Source: Nitrososphaera sp. UBA210 (GTDB taxonomy: Archaea > Thermoproteota > Nitrososphaeria > Nitrososphaerales > Nitrososphaeraceae). From it: 42,147 nt of DNA. The stretch spans positions 1 to 42,147 of the forward strand of contig DADA01000094.1 of assembly GCA_002494895.1 (NCBI GenBank). The letters run 5' to 3'. The notes beneath the pieces are model-generated. The model was not told the DNA's origin. It saw only the letters and a program-made list of their open reading frames with translations, and did not search any database. Shown piece by piece: positions 33,656-41,891 of this stretch. The number at the start of each line of letters is the position of its first letter. Position 1 is the first letter of the stretch. A program made the position numbers and the translations under genes.

Positions 33656-34728
33656 CTGGGTTCGGACTTGGCTTCACGCTGATCGCGTGCAGGCGACGCA
33701 TCCTTTGGCTTCACGCTGATCGCGTGCAGGCGACGCATCCTCTTGTTTTCAGTATACATAACTATGGCCAAGTATATGCCAAGCCAGGGAAGGAACATTA
33801 TCTCACCTGCGACAGAGTGAAAAGCCTCCCAGTCCGCAACATTGGTAGTCACCACGAGAGCATAGAGCGATAACGAAATTATTCTTATTACATTCACAGA
33901 AACCGTGCCAAACGTTCCAATTGCAAAATAAATCAACTTGCGCCTAATCGGGATGTCCATTTTTAGAAGAAACGCCAGCATTACCAGAGTATAGATTATC
34001 ATGCTATGCACGCCAGCCGAGGGCCAAAAAACTTGGAGTGCAAACGGACCGTGAAGCCCGTTAAGGATAAGGAGGTTGCCCCGCGCTACCGCGGGATCGG
34101 AGGGGCTGCTGGGATTCTCGGGGCCAATGTTCATTATGTAATCATCAATAAAATTGACTACTCCCTGATCTATTTGCAGGTAGATAGGTACGATAAACTG
34201 CAGTGGACCAAGGCTGTCATATGGAAAGAACGCATCAAGCGAGAGTATCGCGGCGCTGCCAATAAGGTAAATCGCCCCGGCCGGGGCAATCTTGTACCAC
34301 TTTTTGCCAAAGAATATGATTAGAGAACCGACTACAAAGAGCGACATTACGATAAAGTCCCACATCCAAATCCAGCTATCGACAAGTTCGACGTTGTAGG
34401 ATGGAGCGGCACCTTCGATAGAATCGCGCAGGCCCAGAGGAAGAGCAACAAAATATCCAATAGTGATGGCTGCCAGACCAACGACGACCAAGAATCTTTT
34501 CTGGCTGATCGGATATCTGAGGCCTATCAGCTCGGCCGCAATGAACGCCATCGCAAAGAGAAAACCGCCTCTCCCTTCGTTCCAAGAAAGGCTGAACGTG
34601 TCAGGATATGCCACAAGTGTAAAGATTATCGGAGTTATCAGGATGATGGTCGCAGCGATGCTAGAGTTTATGCCGAAAATAGTATGATTGGAAATCTGGC
34701 TCGAAGGAACGGGAACGTCGCCGGACAA
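33652..34728 (-). CDS. Archaeosortase/exosortase-like membrane protein (thaumarchaeal type), Ser for Cys
   Basis: 358 residues with eight or nine transmembrane helices, TTG start at 34728. The C-terminal half carries the exosortase/archaeosortase active-site landmarks in order: WPSAGVHSM (Ser237 where the family has its catalytic Cys in a C-[ST]-G motif), Arg282 in NVIRIISL, and His304 in FHSVAGEIMF. Archaeosortases cleave C-terminal sorting signals of surface proteins and may attach them to lipids. The Ser substitution suggests a changed or alternative mechanism. No protein with an obvious sorting tail is in the window. The last 18 residues come from a 37-bp tandem duplication that shifted the frame. 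A TTTTTATC box (about 34758-34768) gives a leader of about 9 nt. Confidence 0.7.
   Translation of the reverse strand: MSGDVPVPSSQISNHTIFGINSSIAATIILITPIIFTLVAYPDTFSLSWNEGRGGFLFAMAFIAAELIGLRYPISQKRFLVVVGLAAITIGYFVALPLGLRDSIEGAAPSYNVELVDSWIWMWDFIVMSLFVVGSLIIFFGKKWYKIAPAGAIYLIGSAAILSLDAFFPYDSLGPLQFIVPIYLQIDQGVVNFIDDYIMNIGPENPSSPSDPAVARGNLLILNGLHGPFALQVFWPSAGVHSMIIYTLVMLAFLLKMDIPIRRKLIYFAIGTFGTVSVNVIRIISLSLYALVVTTNVADWEAFHSVAGEIMFLPWLGIYLAIVMYTENKRMRRLHAISVKPKDASPARDQREAKSEPS
33668..33741. repeat. Perfect 37-bp tandem duplication
   Basis: Two identical 37-bp units, 33668-33704 and 33705-33741, directly adjacent. They fall in the 3' end of the archaeosortase-like gene. Because 37 is not a multiple of three, the second unit is read in a new frame. 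Without it the protein would end in KPSPNPASRS at a TGA at 33642-33644, inside dinB on the other strand. Confidence 0.9.
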
Positions 34729-34773
34729 ATCGCTATACGCCTTCTCGTTTGCTGTAATGGTGATAAAAATGTT

Positions 34774-36501
34774 CTATGCCTGCACTATTGCTTCAGTGAA
34801 CCATTTGGGGACTAGATTCTGCGAACTCTTTAGCAGATATGAAATACTGCTGTCAAGCAAGTAAGTCGTTGCATGATCATCCCGACTTCTAACGGAGCGG
34901 CCGTACGCCTGGACGAGGCGAAGCACAGTGTTCCAGGTGTACCACTTTGGATCACGTTCCTTCATTTTTGACACCCTCTTGTCCGTCAGGTCCGGATACG
35001 GCACCTTGACTACGACTTGGAACCTTGACAGGTCGTCCTTCAAATCGACTCCGAGATGGAGCGACGGCGAAATGAGAACTGTAGGCTTTTTGCTCGTGTA
35101 GTGCTTTTCCAGCACTTCATTTCTGTCCAAGAGCGCGCCTGTCTCGATGAGTCTTGATGCATTTTCCTGTTTGATGTTATCGCGTATGAATTGCAACTGC
35201 GAATAAGATGTCGTGTGAATTATGCCCTTTTCGTTTCTGTGTATCGACATAATATTGTCTATAGCATTCACAATTTTGGGCATGCTTTCGCCCATTGTCT
35301 TTGCGTTAAGCCAGGCCACATTCATCAGATGAATCGGCCTGTTTTCTATCGGAAAGTCGGACTCTTCGATTCTCACAAACTTCACTTTTTCTGGCTCGAG
35401 CCCTGCTGTCCTGCAGAGGTACTCCTTGCTCAGTATGGTCGCGCTCATGAAGAGCGAAATCGAACCTTTATCGAGGATCGGCTCAAAGTATCCTGAAACA
35501 TCAAGCGGCATGAGCGTGACTTTTAGGAGCTGATTTGTATCCTGATCGCGCTGAATGTTTGAAACTATCCAGTTGTCCTTGTTTTTCTGTATGTCCTCTA
35601 TAACTGCCGCAATATTGCTTTCGCGCTCGAGAGCGTCGATAATGTTTTTTTCTGTGTAAGGTTCGATCGATGTCTTTTGATTGCTTCTTTCAATGATGTC
35701 GTTTGCCTTTTCGATAAAGGTGGAAAGCCTGTCGCGGAGGATTGAGCAGAATTCTATCCAAGTTTCAACCTCGTCAACCTTTTTTTCAGGCATCTGGATC
35801 TTCAGTGTCCTCAGGGAATTCCTGTGAATAGTGAAACTCCTAAAATCACCAACCTGTGATTCCAGCTGGTGCGCCTCGTCGAGGACAAGGAGATTGCGCT
35901 TTTGGGCAGATCCAGCATAGAAAACGTCAGACAGGAAATACCTATAGTTGTAGACGGTGTGGCTGGACCTGAGCCCGATCCACTTTTGGTGGAAGTAATG
36001 GCATGGCCTCCAATCTAGATCGACAAGTTTGGAGCTGGATTTCAGCTTGTTGGCGTACTTTTCTTCTGTAAAGGGATCAAGTTTCACCAACTCCTGTCTC
36101 GTACCCTCGGCTTCGACCTTGTAGTCCGTTAGCCGGGTCTTGTATAGGCAATCGTACCCATCGTCCTTCACGCACGGCCCGTAGTCGCAGCTCTCGACCA
36201 ATCCCATATCCTCCTTGACTATACAGGGAAAGTTTCCTCTTCCCTTCACCTCCGCCACAAACGGAAAATCGCGCCTGTACTGGGCCTGCAAGTCTTTCGT
36301 GGCCGTGCAGACGTGCGAGCTGCCCAGGTACCGCGCAAGTGCAATCGCCACCGGAGTCTTGCCAAAACCTGTTGGCGCTTCGAGAAAAATCTGGCGGTAG
36401 CCTGACTTTATCGCTGCCTCGATCTCTACAAGGACATTCTTTTGCCGCTCCCGGATCTCTGGAAGTGGAAAATGGCCGAGAATCGTACTCGACACTAGCA
36501 A
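34774..36501 (-). CDS. XPD/Rad3-like Fe-S DNA helicase
   Basis: 575 residues, superfamily 2. Walker A EAPTGFGKT at 41-49, DEAH box at 208-211, motif QAYGRSVRSRDD near the C-terminus. Between motifs Ia and II are five cysteines (93, 105, 110, 118, 167; the last in PCHYF), enough for the 4Fe-4S cluster that defines XPD, FancJ and DinG-type 5'-3' helicases. The length matches archaeal XPD. It probably acts in DNA repair; DinG-like is the alternative. TTG start at 36501 (a GTG at 36495 is possible). The archaeosortase-like gene follows 45 bp downstream but has its own promoter-like element. Confidence 0.87.
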   Translation of the reverse strand: MLVSSTILGHFPLPEIRERQKNVLVEIEAAIKSGYRQIFLEAPTGFGKTPVAIALARYLGSSHVCTATKDLQAQYRRDFPFVAEVKGRGNFPCIVKEDMGLVESCDYGPCVKDDGYDCLYKTRLTDYKVEAEGTRQELVKLDPFTEEKYANKLKSSSKLVDLDWRPCHYFHQKWIGLRSSHTVYNYRYFLSDVFYAGSAQKRNLLVLDEAHQLESQVGDFRSFTIHRNSLRTLKIQMPEKKVDEVETWIEFCSILRDRLSTFIEKANDIIERSNQKTSIEPYTEKNIIDALERESNIAAVIEDIQKNKDNWIVSNIQRDQDTNQLLKVTLMPLDVSGYFEPILDKGSISLFMSATILSKEYLCRTAGLEPEKVKFVRIEESDFPIENRPIHLMNVAWLNAKTMGESMPKIVNAIDNIMSIHRNEKGIIHTTSYSQLQFIRDNIKQENASRLIETGALLDRNEVLEKHYTSKKPTVLISPSLHLGVDLKDDLSRFQVVVKVPYPDLTDKRVSKMKERDPKWYTWNTVLRLVQAYGRSVRSRDDHATTYLLDSSISYLLKSSQNLVPKWFTEAIVQA

Positions 36502-36559
36502 TCACTCTTGTTCTGGCTTTGCAACTAAAGACGAACCGGAACTTGTGACTACCCGCTTT

Positions 36560-37534
36560 TTAAGTTTCAGATTTCTTTTCGTAGAGCCAGCAGTGAACAT
36601 AGCCTGTTTTCCTTTCAAACGCGGGTGGGTTCTTTTTGCAGATATCCATTGCATGTGGGCAGCGGTCGTAGAAACGACAGCCTTCCGGAGGGTCGATCAA
36701 CGAGGGAGGCCTTCCCGCTACGAATTGAATCTGTTTCTCGGAGGATCGCAGCTTGGGAACTGAGGCGATTAACGCCTGGGTGTACGGATGTTTTGGATCC
36801 CTGTAGACCTCTTCTGCCGAACCCATCTCGACTAACTGGCCGGCGTACATTATCGCTATGCTATCGGCGATCTGCGACACGATCGCAAGGTCGTGGGTTA
36901 TCAGAATGACGGATATGCCCTTTTCCTGCCTAAGCTTCTTGAGCAGATCGATTATTTGTGACTGCACGAGAACGTCGAGCGCGGTAGTAGGTTCATCAGC
37001 GATCAGCAATTCAGGATCCATCAAGAGCGCCATGGCGATGACAACCCTCTGTTTCATGCCTCCTGACAGCTCGTGCGGATAGCGCTTTGCAACAGAATCG
37101 TCAAGCCCAACTGACTTTAGTGATTCCGATATCTTGCGTGCGATATCTCCCTGGAATTCGTGTTCATGCAGAATCTCACGAAGTTGGCTCCCGATCGTGT
37201 AAACGGGATCAAGGGCGTTCATCGCACCCTGGAACACCATCGCGATCCTTTTCCATCTGACAGATCCGTCGAATTCCTTCGCTGGCATTTTGGAAAGATC
37301 TCGATTGTCAAGGACCATACTGCCATCAACTATTCTGCCAGGAAACTGCAAGGAGCGCATCAAGGAAGCACCCAGGGTGCTCTTGCCGCAGGCTGACTCG
37401 CCAACAATACCAAGGGATTCGTTTCCCAAAATCTGAAAATTCACGCCGTCCACTGCCCGGAGGGTGCCGCCGTCAGTAAAGTAATACGCCTTAAGGTCAG
37501 AGACTGACAGTTTTGGGGATGCCTTTTCCTGCAT
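36560..37534 (-). CDS. Oligopeptide/dipeptide-type ABC transporter ATPase
   Basis: 324 residues from ATG 37534. Walker A GESACGKST (45-53), signature LSGGMKQRV (from 156), Walker B LLIADEPTTALD (Asp180/Glu181). The C-terminal oligopeptide extension (RPPSLIDPPEGCRFYDRCPHAMDICKKNPPAF) has the Cys-rich motif of DppD/OppD proteins that import peptides or nickel. The frame opens at 37606, but a TATA-like palindrome at 37588-37599 lies inside that extension, so the shorter form is preferred. No permease or binding protein is adjacent, which makes it an orphan within this window. Confidence 0.85.
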   Translation of the reverse strand: MQEKASPKLSVSDLKAYYFTDGGTLRAVDGVNFQILGNESLGIVGESACGKSTLGASLMRSLQFPGRIVDGSMVLDNRDLSKMPAKEFDGSVRWKRIAMVFQGAMNALDPVYTIGSQLREILHEHEFQGDIARKISESLKSVGLDDSVAKRYPHELSGGMKQRVVIAMALLMDPELLIADEPTTALDVLVQSQIIDLLKKLRQEKGISVILITHDLAIVSQIADSIAIMYAGQLVEMGSAEEVYRDPKHPYTQALIASVPKLRSSEKQIQFVAGRPPSLIDPPEGCRFYDRCPHAMDICKKNPPAFERKTGYVHCWLYEKKSET

Positions 37535-37587
37535 AGGCGAAGGAACATGCAGCTGTGTTATTATTTGAGGGTTCTGGCGCTCATAGA

Positions 37588-37599
37588 GGTTATATAACC
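37588..37599. promoter_or_regulatory. Palindromic TATA element GGTTATATAACC
   Basis: A perfect 12-bp palindrome in the divergent space between the ABC ATPase and the KH/zinc gene. It reads as a TATA box in both directions. Leftwards it predicts a start near 37568 and a 34-nt leader. Rightwards it predicts a start near 37620, just after the first ATG at 37613. Confidence 0.4.
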
Positions 37600-37612
37600 C
37601 GCGCATCGTACA

Positions 37613-38137
37613 ATGGAAGTTTATAACGAATTGAAGTCCCCCATCTGTTCCTTTGACGCCAAGAGCGGAGTTCTTTGCTCAAAATGCGAAGCAAGGCTGG
37701 GGTCTGAGGCGATAAGCCAGGACGATGTCGATGCTTCAATCAAGTTGACAAGGATTGCAGATCACAGTCAGGAGGTCAACAAGTTTTCCCTAATTCGCGG
37801 CGTGCGAGTCGATAGGGATTTTGTCCTGGTGCTACGAAGTCCCGACGTGAGTGTCGTGAGGGGCAGTTCCCAGATCACCGACAGCATCGAATCGGAATTC
37901 GGGCAGAAGGTCTGGTTTGTTGAATCCGAAGCGTCTGACCGGCGCTTCATCGAAAACCTGTTCCACCCGGTCAAAGTTCTGTCCATCAACCTGGTATGGC
38001 TTCCTGACGGAAGCAAGTTCACCAAAGTCGTAATTGCCGGTGATCCAAAGTCGCGCCTTGACATAGAAAAAGTTCAAAAGATTGCCAACACCGTCAGGAA
38101 CATTGAGCTGCTAGTCGAGTTTGAAAGTCGCAAGTAG
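37613..38137 (+). CDS. NusA-like KH-domain protein with N-terminal zinc knuckle
   Basis: 174 residues. Three cysteines near the N-terminus (CSFDAKSGVLCSKC) resemble a zinc ribbon; the rest has KH-like segments, ending IAGDPKSRLDIEKVQKIANTV, similar to archaeal NusA-type RNA-binding proteins. A role in transcription or RNA binding is inferred. The palindromic TATA box would start the transcript near 37620, after the ATG at 37613; a TTG at 37631 is an alternative start that keeps the cysteines. It lies 8 bp before aspS, which carries a GGTGG ribosome-binding site, so the pair forms an operon. Confidence 0.65.
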   Translation: MEVYNELKSPICSFDAKSGVLCSKCEARLGSEAISQDDVDASIKLTRIADHSQEVNKFSLIRGVRVDRDFVLVLRSPDVSVVRGSSQITDSIESEFGQKVWFVESEASDRRFIENLFHPVKVLSINLVWLPDGSKFTKVVIAGDPKSRLDIEKVQKIANTVRNIELLVEFESRK

Positions 38138-38145
38138 GTGGTAAG

Positions 38146-39435
38146 ATGGTCAACATCAAGAGGACTCATTACGCTCGCCAGCTAGACGAGGGTTTGGTGG
38201 GCACTCCTGTCAGGATTGGGGGCTGGATAGAAGATGTGCGCGACATTGGCAAGCTGGCGTTTGTAACTGTTAGGGACGTCACCGGGGCATGCCAGCTTAT
38301 CGTAACCGGAGAAAACGTACAGCTAGCCGTGCAGACGCCGAGGCAGAGTGCCATAGTTGTTGCCGGCGTGGTGCAAAAGAGCAAGGCAAAGGATTTTCCG
38401 GTGGAGGTAAAGGTCGACGAGTTTACGGTACTAACAAAAGCGATTAGCCCGCTTCCAATAGATCCAACAGGGCGCGTTGAATCCGCGCTTGACAAGAGGC
38501 TCGACGCCAGAGCGCTTGACATGCGCAATCCGGGCATTGCGGCCATTTTCAGGTTGAGGTCTGCTGGCCTGAAAATCATACGGAATTGCCTGCGATCAGA
38601 AGGGTATACTGAGGTGAACACACCCAAAGTCATCGGTAGCGCCAGCGAAGGAGGCGCGAATCTTTTCGGCTTTGACTATTTCAAGCGAAAAGCGTACCTT
38701 GCCCAGAGTCCACAGCTGTACAAGGAACAGCTAACACTCGGACTTGATCGAGTCTTTGAGATAGGACCGTATTTCCGCGCTGAAAATTCTCACACGGTAA
38801 GACACCTTACCGAGTTCACCAGTGTAGACGTTGAAGCTGCTTTTCTGGACTACGAAGATGTAATGGACCTAGTGGAAAAGGTCATCGGAAATGTGATCGA
38901 AGATTTCAAACAAAACCATCGCCTAGAACTGGAGCTGGCAGGCGCAAAGGACGGACCGTCTTACACAAAGATCGATCGCCTTACCTACGAGCAGTGTCTT
39001 GATGAACTCGCGAAGGAAGGTGAGAAGCTGCAATTCGGAGACGATCTGTCAGACTCCGCTCTCAGAAAGCTAGGAGAAATCCACCGGGGCTTTTACTTTA
39101 TCATGGATTGGCCGCTCAAGCTGAAACCATTTTACATTCATGAAAAGGAGGACAACCCAAAGTTATCAAAGTCGTTTGATCTTCAGTACGGCTATCTGGA
39201 GCTTGTCTCCGGTGGCCGCAGGCTGCATGATTCGGCAAGGCTGAAGACAAGACTTGCGGAACAGGGTTTGAATCCTGCGAATTTTGAAGAGCATCTGAAG
39301 GCATTTGACTGGGGCATGCCGCCACATTCCGGGTGGGGTCTCGGATACGACAGGCTGATGATGGTGTTGACGGGGCAGCAAAACGTCCGCGATGTAGTTC
39401 TGTATCCGCGCGATACCGACAGGCTTACTCCCTGA
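38146..39435 (+). CDS. aspS: Aspartyl-tRNA synthetase (archaeal type; possibly also charging tRNA-Asn)
   Basis: 429 residues, class IIb. N-terminal OB-fold anticodon-binding domain (VRIGGWIEDVRDIGKLAFVTVRD), catalytic motif 2 GPYFRAENSHTVRHLTEFTSVD and motif 3 GWGLGYDRLMM. Short archaeal form without the bacterial insertion domain. Whether it is discriminating cannot be decided; it would depend on whether an AsnRS or a GatCAB system is in the genome. The ATG at 38146 follows a GGTGG Shine-Dalgarno about 5 nt away. The 3' end overlaps the JAMM protease gene by 11 bp on the other strand. Confidence 0.95.
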   Translation: MVNIKRTHYARQLDEGLVGTPVRIGGWIEDVRDIGKLAFVTVRDVTGACQLIVTGENVQLAVQTPRQSAIVVAGVVQKSKAKDFPVEVKVDEFTVLTKAISPLPIDPTGRVESALDKRLDARALDMRNPGIAAIFRLRSAGLKIIRNCLRSEGYTEVNTPKVIGSASEGGANLFGFDYFKRKAYLAQSPQLYKEQLTLGLDRVFEIGPYFRAENSHTVRHLTEFTSVDVEAAFLDYEDVMDLVEKVIGNVIEDFKQNHRLELELAGAKDGPSYTKIDRLTYEQCLDELAKEGEKLQFGDDLSDSALRKLGEIHRGFYFIMDWPLKLKPFYIHEKEDNPKLSKSFDLQYGYLELVSGGRRLHDSARLKTRLAEQGLNPANFEEHLKAFDWGMPPHSGWGLGYDRLMMVLTGQQNVRDVVLYPRDTDRLTP

Positions 39436-39826
39436 TATCTATTTGGACATGCTCAAGGGTGTCGCCAATCAAGAATGCCTCGAACCTATTCTCTGTAGTC
39501 GAATAAATAAGCCATACGACTGGATTCAGTTCCATGAATTTTCTGTCGGTGCTGGAGGGAACAGGCTTGCCTGGATGTGAATGAAAAATCCCTATTACCT
39601 GCAGTCCCCTGCTCTCCGCGTTCGTGTACGCCGCGAGCACGTCATCGGGCGCAATCGTGAAGGAAAAAGCAGATCTGTCGGAATTATTCATTGGCATTAC
39701 TTCGGCGACCTCCAGTTCATTTCCGTCGCCAAGCAGAAAAGCGCACGATTCGTTTGGCAGTGTGCTCTTTGCAATACTGGCGAGCTGGATCAGTTGAGCG
39801 TTAGTCAAAACTATTGCAGTCGTCAT
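39425..39826 (-). CDS. JAMM/MPN+ metalloprotease (archaeal Rpn11/CSN5-like)
   Basis: 133 residues. The JAMM zinc motif is complete: Glu26 (NESCAF), then HSHPGKPVPSSTD with His82, His84, Ser91 and Asp94. Archaeal members cleave isopeptide bonds of ubiquitin-like SAMP modifiers and may also trim sulphur-carrier precursors. The start ATG (39824-39826) directly abuts the stop codon of the upstream double-cupredoxin gene, with no intervening base, so the two are translationally coupled. Convergent with aspS, overlapping by 11 bp. Confidence 0.9.
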   Translation of the reverse strand: MTTAIVLTNAQLIQLASIAKSTLPNESCAFLLGDGNELEVAEVMPMNNSDRSAFSFTIAPDDVLAAYTNAESRGLQVIGIFHSHPGKPVPSSTDRKFMELNPVVWLIYSTTENRFEAFLIGDTLEHVQIDIRE

Positions 39827-41014
39827 TTAGTTTACGGTTATTTTGCCTGTCATGAACGGGTGCAGCGTGCAGTAATAGTCGTACGCCCCCGCGCTGTCGA
39901 ACACAAACGAAAAGCTCTGGCCTTTGTTAAGGAAACCCGAATCAAACGCGCCGTCCGGTTTCGGAGCGTTGTTCTCGACAACTCCTGACGTGGCAGTATG
40001 CGGCACGCTATCCTCGTTTGTCCAGGTCACCATGCTCCCAACGGTTGTGTCCACAACCTCTGGAACAAAGAATTCGTTGTTGGTTGGAACCGAGGCTCCA
40101 ACTGGCATCGTAACCGTAGTTACTGTTGCCGCAGTAGAACCGGTCTGGTTAACGACAGGCCCGGGCTGGGTGCCGGTCGTTTGACCTGTTGCGTTGGAGG
40201 TTGTATCGGGTACTGTCGTCTGCCCGCTCTGACCAGCCGTAATTTTTAGCATGGCGACCATGTGGGGATGGAGAGTGCAGAAGTATTCGTAGTCGCCTTC
40301 TGCTATGGGCGCGGTGTCAAGAATGTATGTCGCGTTAACTGCGATGATAGGAGAATCAAACAAGGTTTCGTTGCGACTTGTCACGGTGTGCGGAGCATTG
40401 TCTTCATTGAACCACGCGACGCCATCGCCCCTGTTCACTGTAAGCGTTTCTGGTGCGTAATCGGGATTTCCCTGAGCGGATGCTCCGGCCAGTATCGTTG
40501 CATTAATGATGTTTGCAGGGACCTCTGGTGCAGGCGCCTCAGGTTCCTCCTCTGGAGCCGGCGGCTTTGGAGCCACGAGACCAAACGCATAGAATGTAGT
40601 TCCGGCCACAACGGAAGCCGCCACAAAGATCACGGCCAGTGCCTTGATGTACGTAACGCCTTTGTATGATGCAAAGGCGAGAACCGAGGCAGGAATCCCA
40701 ATAATTATCATCAAGCCAATGTAAGCAAAAATGCTGGGCACCTGCGCGCTCACAGTAATGGCAGCGGCTACGCCAAAAGTGACAAGAAACCCAAGCGTTA
40801 TGAAAGTCGCGGACTTTGCGCGGCCAGTTGACGGAAAGCCGTCTTTGAAGAGTCCTGAAGCAAGAAAAATCATGCCAATAAACATCGTCAGGAGAGAAAC
40901 TGCATGCATTCCGTCAATGAATGTCTTGGCAACTCCTGCCAAAGATATGCCAACACCGACAATGCCTATGGAAGTAAGACCTATGCCCGGGGTCAGGAGA
41001 TCCCAGTCACTCAT
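39827..41014 (-). CDS. Membrane protein with two C-terminal blue-copper (cupredoxin) domains
   Basis: 395 residues. About five transmembrane helices occupy residues 8-147, followed by a Pro/Glu linker (PKPPAPEEEPEAPAPEVP) and two plastocyanin-like domains joined by a Thr/Gly/Asn linker. Type 1 copper ligands are complete in both: His209, Cys246, His249, Met252 and His339, Cys382, His385, Met388 (each in CTLHPxM). The domains face the outside and could carry electrons in the copper-based respiratory chain of ammonia oxidisers. A CGATTAAGTA box (about 41047-41057, minus strand) gives a leader of about 10 nt, and a 9-bp dyad spans the promoter. Confidence 0.92.
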   Translation of the reverse strand: MSDWDLLTPGIGLTSIGIVGVGISLAGVAKTFIDGMHAVSLLTMFIGMIFLASGLFKDGFPSTGRAKSATFITLGFLVTFGVAAAITVSAQVPSIFAYIGLMIIIGIPASVLAFASYKGVTYIKALAVIFVAASVVAGTTFYAFGLVAPKPPAPEEEPEAPAPEVPANIINATILAGASAQGNPDYAPETLTVNRGDGVAWFNEDNAPHTVTSRNETLFDSPIIAVNATYILDTAPIAEGDYEYFCTLHPHMVAMLKITAGQSGQTTVPDTTSNATGQTTGTQPGPVVNQTGSTAATVTTVTMPVGASVPTNNEFFVPEVVDTTVGSMVTWTNEDSVPHTATSGVVENNAPKPDGAFDSGFLNKGQSFSFVFDSAGAYDYYCTLHPFMTGKITVN

Positions 41015-41022
41015 TTCTCGAT

Positions 41023-41058
41023 ACGATTAAGCTGGGCTGTTTCCGCATACTTAATCGT
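41023..41058. promoter_or_regulatory. 9-bp dyad spanning the cupredoxin-gene promoter
   Basis: ACGATTAAG (41023-41031) and CTTAATCGT (41050-41058), perfect inverted repeat with an 18-nt spacer. One half-site overlaps the TATA-like box and the other the predicted transcript start of the double-cupredoxin gene at 41014. Confidence 0.45.
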
Positions 41059-41138
41059 TTCTAGTTTTCCAGATACAACGGGATTCAAAGTTCAGCCGCG
41101 GTTGGGAGTCCGAGTCGAGCGCTAGAATTGTCATTTGT

Positions 41139-41354
41139 CTAAAAATTGCCGCGTTTGATGTTCGATCGCCTCATAGACTTGTAGTTCATCTTACCCAAAA
41201 AGGCGTCCGAAAATCCTTGCACAGGCTCGGTAGAGGCATCAGGACGATCATAAATCTCCAGCCTGACATGGGCGCCGCTCTGCTTGCAACGGAAACACAT
41301 TGGCTCATCGCTTTCAGAATAGATGGTATCGCCACACATTACGCAAGTCTTCAT
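41139..41354 (-). CDS. 71-residue zinc-ribbon protein
   Basis: ATG at 41354. Two CxxC knuckles, CVMC (residues 4-7) and CFRC (20-23), form a rubredoxin-like zinc ribbon in the first 25 residues. The rest is basic near the end (MRRSNIKRGN). No named family. An AGATTAAC-like element (41387-41394) would give a leader of about 10 nt. It stands 124 bp from the cupredoxin gene on the same strand. Confidence 0.65.
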   Translation of the reverse strand: MKTCVMCGDTIYSESDEPMCFRCKQSGAHVRLEIYDRPDASTEPVQGFSDAFLGKMNYKSMRRSNIKRGNF

Positions 41355-41568
41355 GGAGGGTCAATCTTTTCTCGACGTGAAAGTTAATCTCATGTATGTA
41401 ATGCTTTCCCATTACATCTTGGCTCCTCAAGATCTTCAGCTAGTGACGAAGAAATGGCTATCCCGGAGAAAACTGAACAACTGGAGAGAGCATAATTCGT
41501 CTCGCCTCCCGGGTACATATTAGTTGATTAGTTGTCTTAATACGGAATACCCCTACGGGTTGGCGGGA

Positions 41569-41868
41569 ATGTCCGTTTCGGAGCTATTCGAGGTCAATGA
41601 AGACGACACGGTCTGGGATGCCTGGCTGACTTCAGTAAACCTGCTGGACATGCTTGAGCACACCCACAGGATAGGTGAGGTGTACGATTTTGGCCAGGCA
41701 CGAAGTAAGATAGCAAAAATATGCACTGTAGCTGAAAACCATAAACTGGACAAGGACGGCGCAGACTGCAAATGCGGACTTTCTGCAGCAGAGCATGCGA
41801 TGCTAAAACGCAAGATCCTGACATTTTTCAGCATGCAGGTATCTAGTTTGAAACATTTTATTCATTGA
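41569..41868 (+). CDS. Hypothetical protein, 99 residues
   Basis: From ATG 41569 (MSVSELFEVNEDDTVWDAWLTSV), mostly helical. Two cysteines near the end (DCKCGLSAAEH) with a histidine could hold a metal. An in-frame TTG lies at 41524, but a CTTAATAC element (41536-41543) predicts a transcript start near 41566, supporting the ATG. No family recognised. It precedes the haem o synthase gene by 23 bp. Confidence 0.6.
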   Translation: MSVSELFEVNEDDTVWDAWLTSVNLLDMLEHTHRIGEVYDFGQARSKIAKICTVAENHKLDKDGADCKCGLSAAEHAMLKRKILTFFSMQVSSLKHFIH

Positions 41869-41891
41869 TCCCGCTAGAACGAATAAATTAA

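Noticed and set aside
41323..41523. Plus-strand open frame overlapping the 41139-41354 zinc-ribbon gene
   Set aside because: No promoter or recognisable sequence; it overlaps the start of a better-supported gene.
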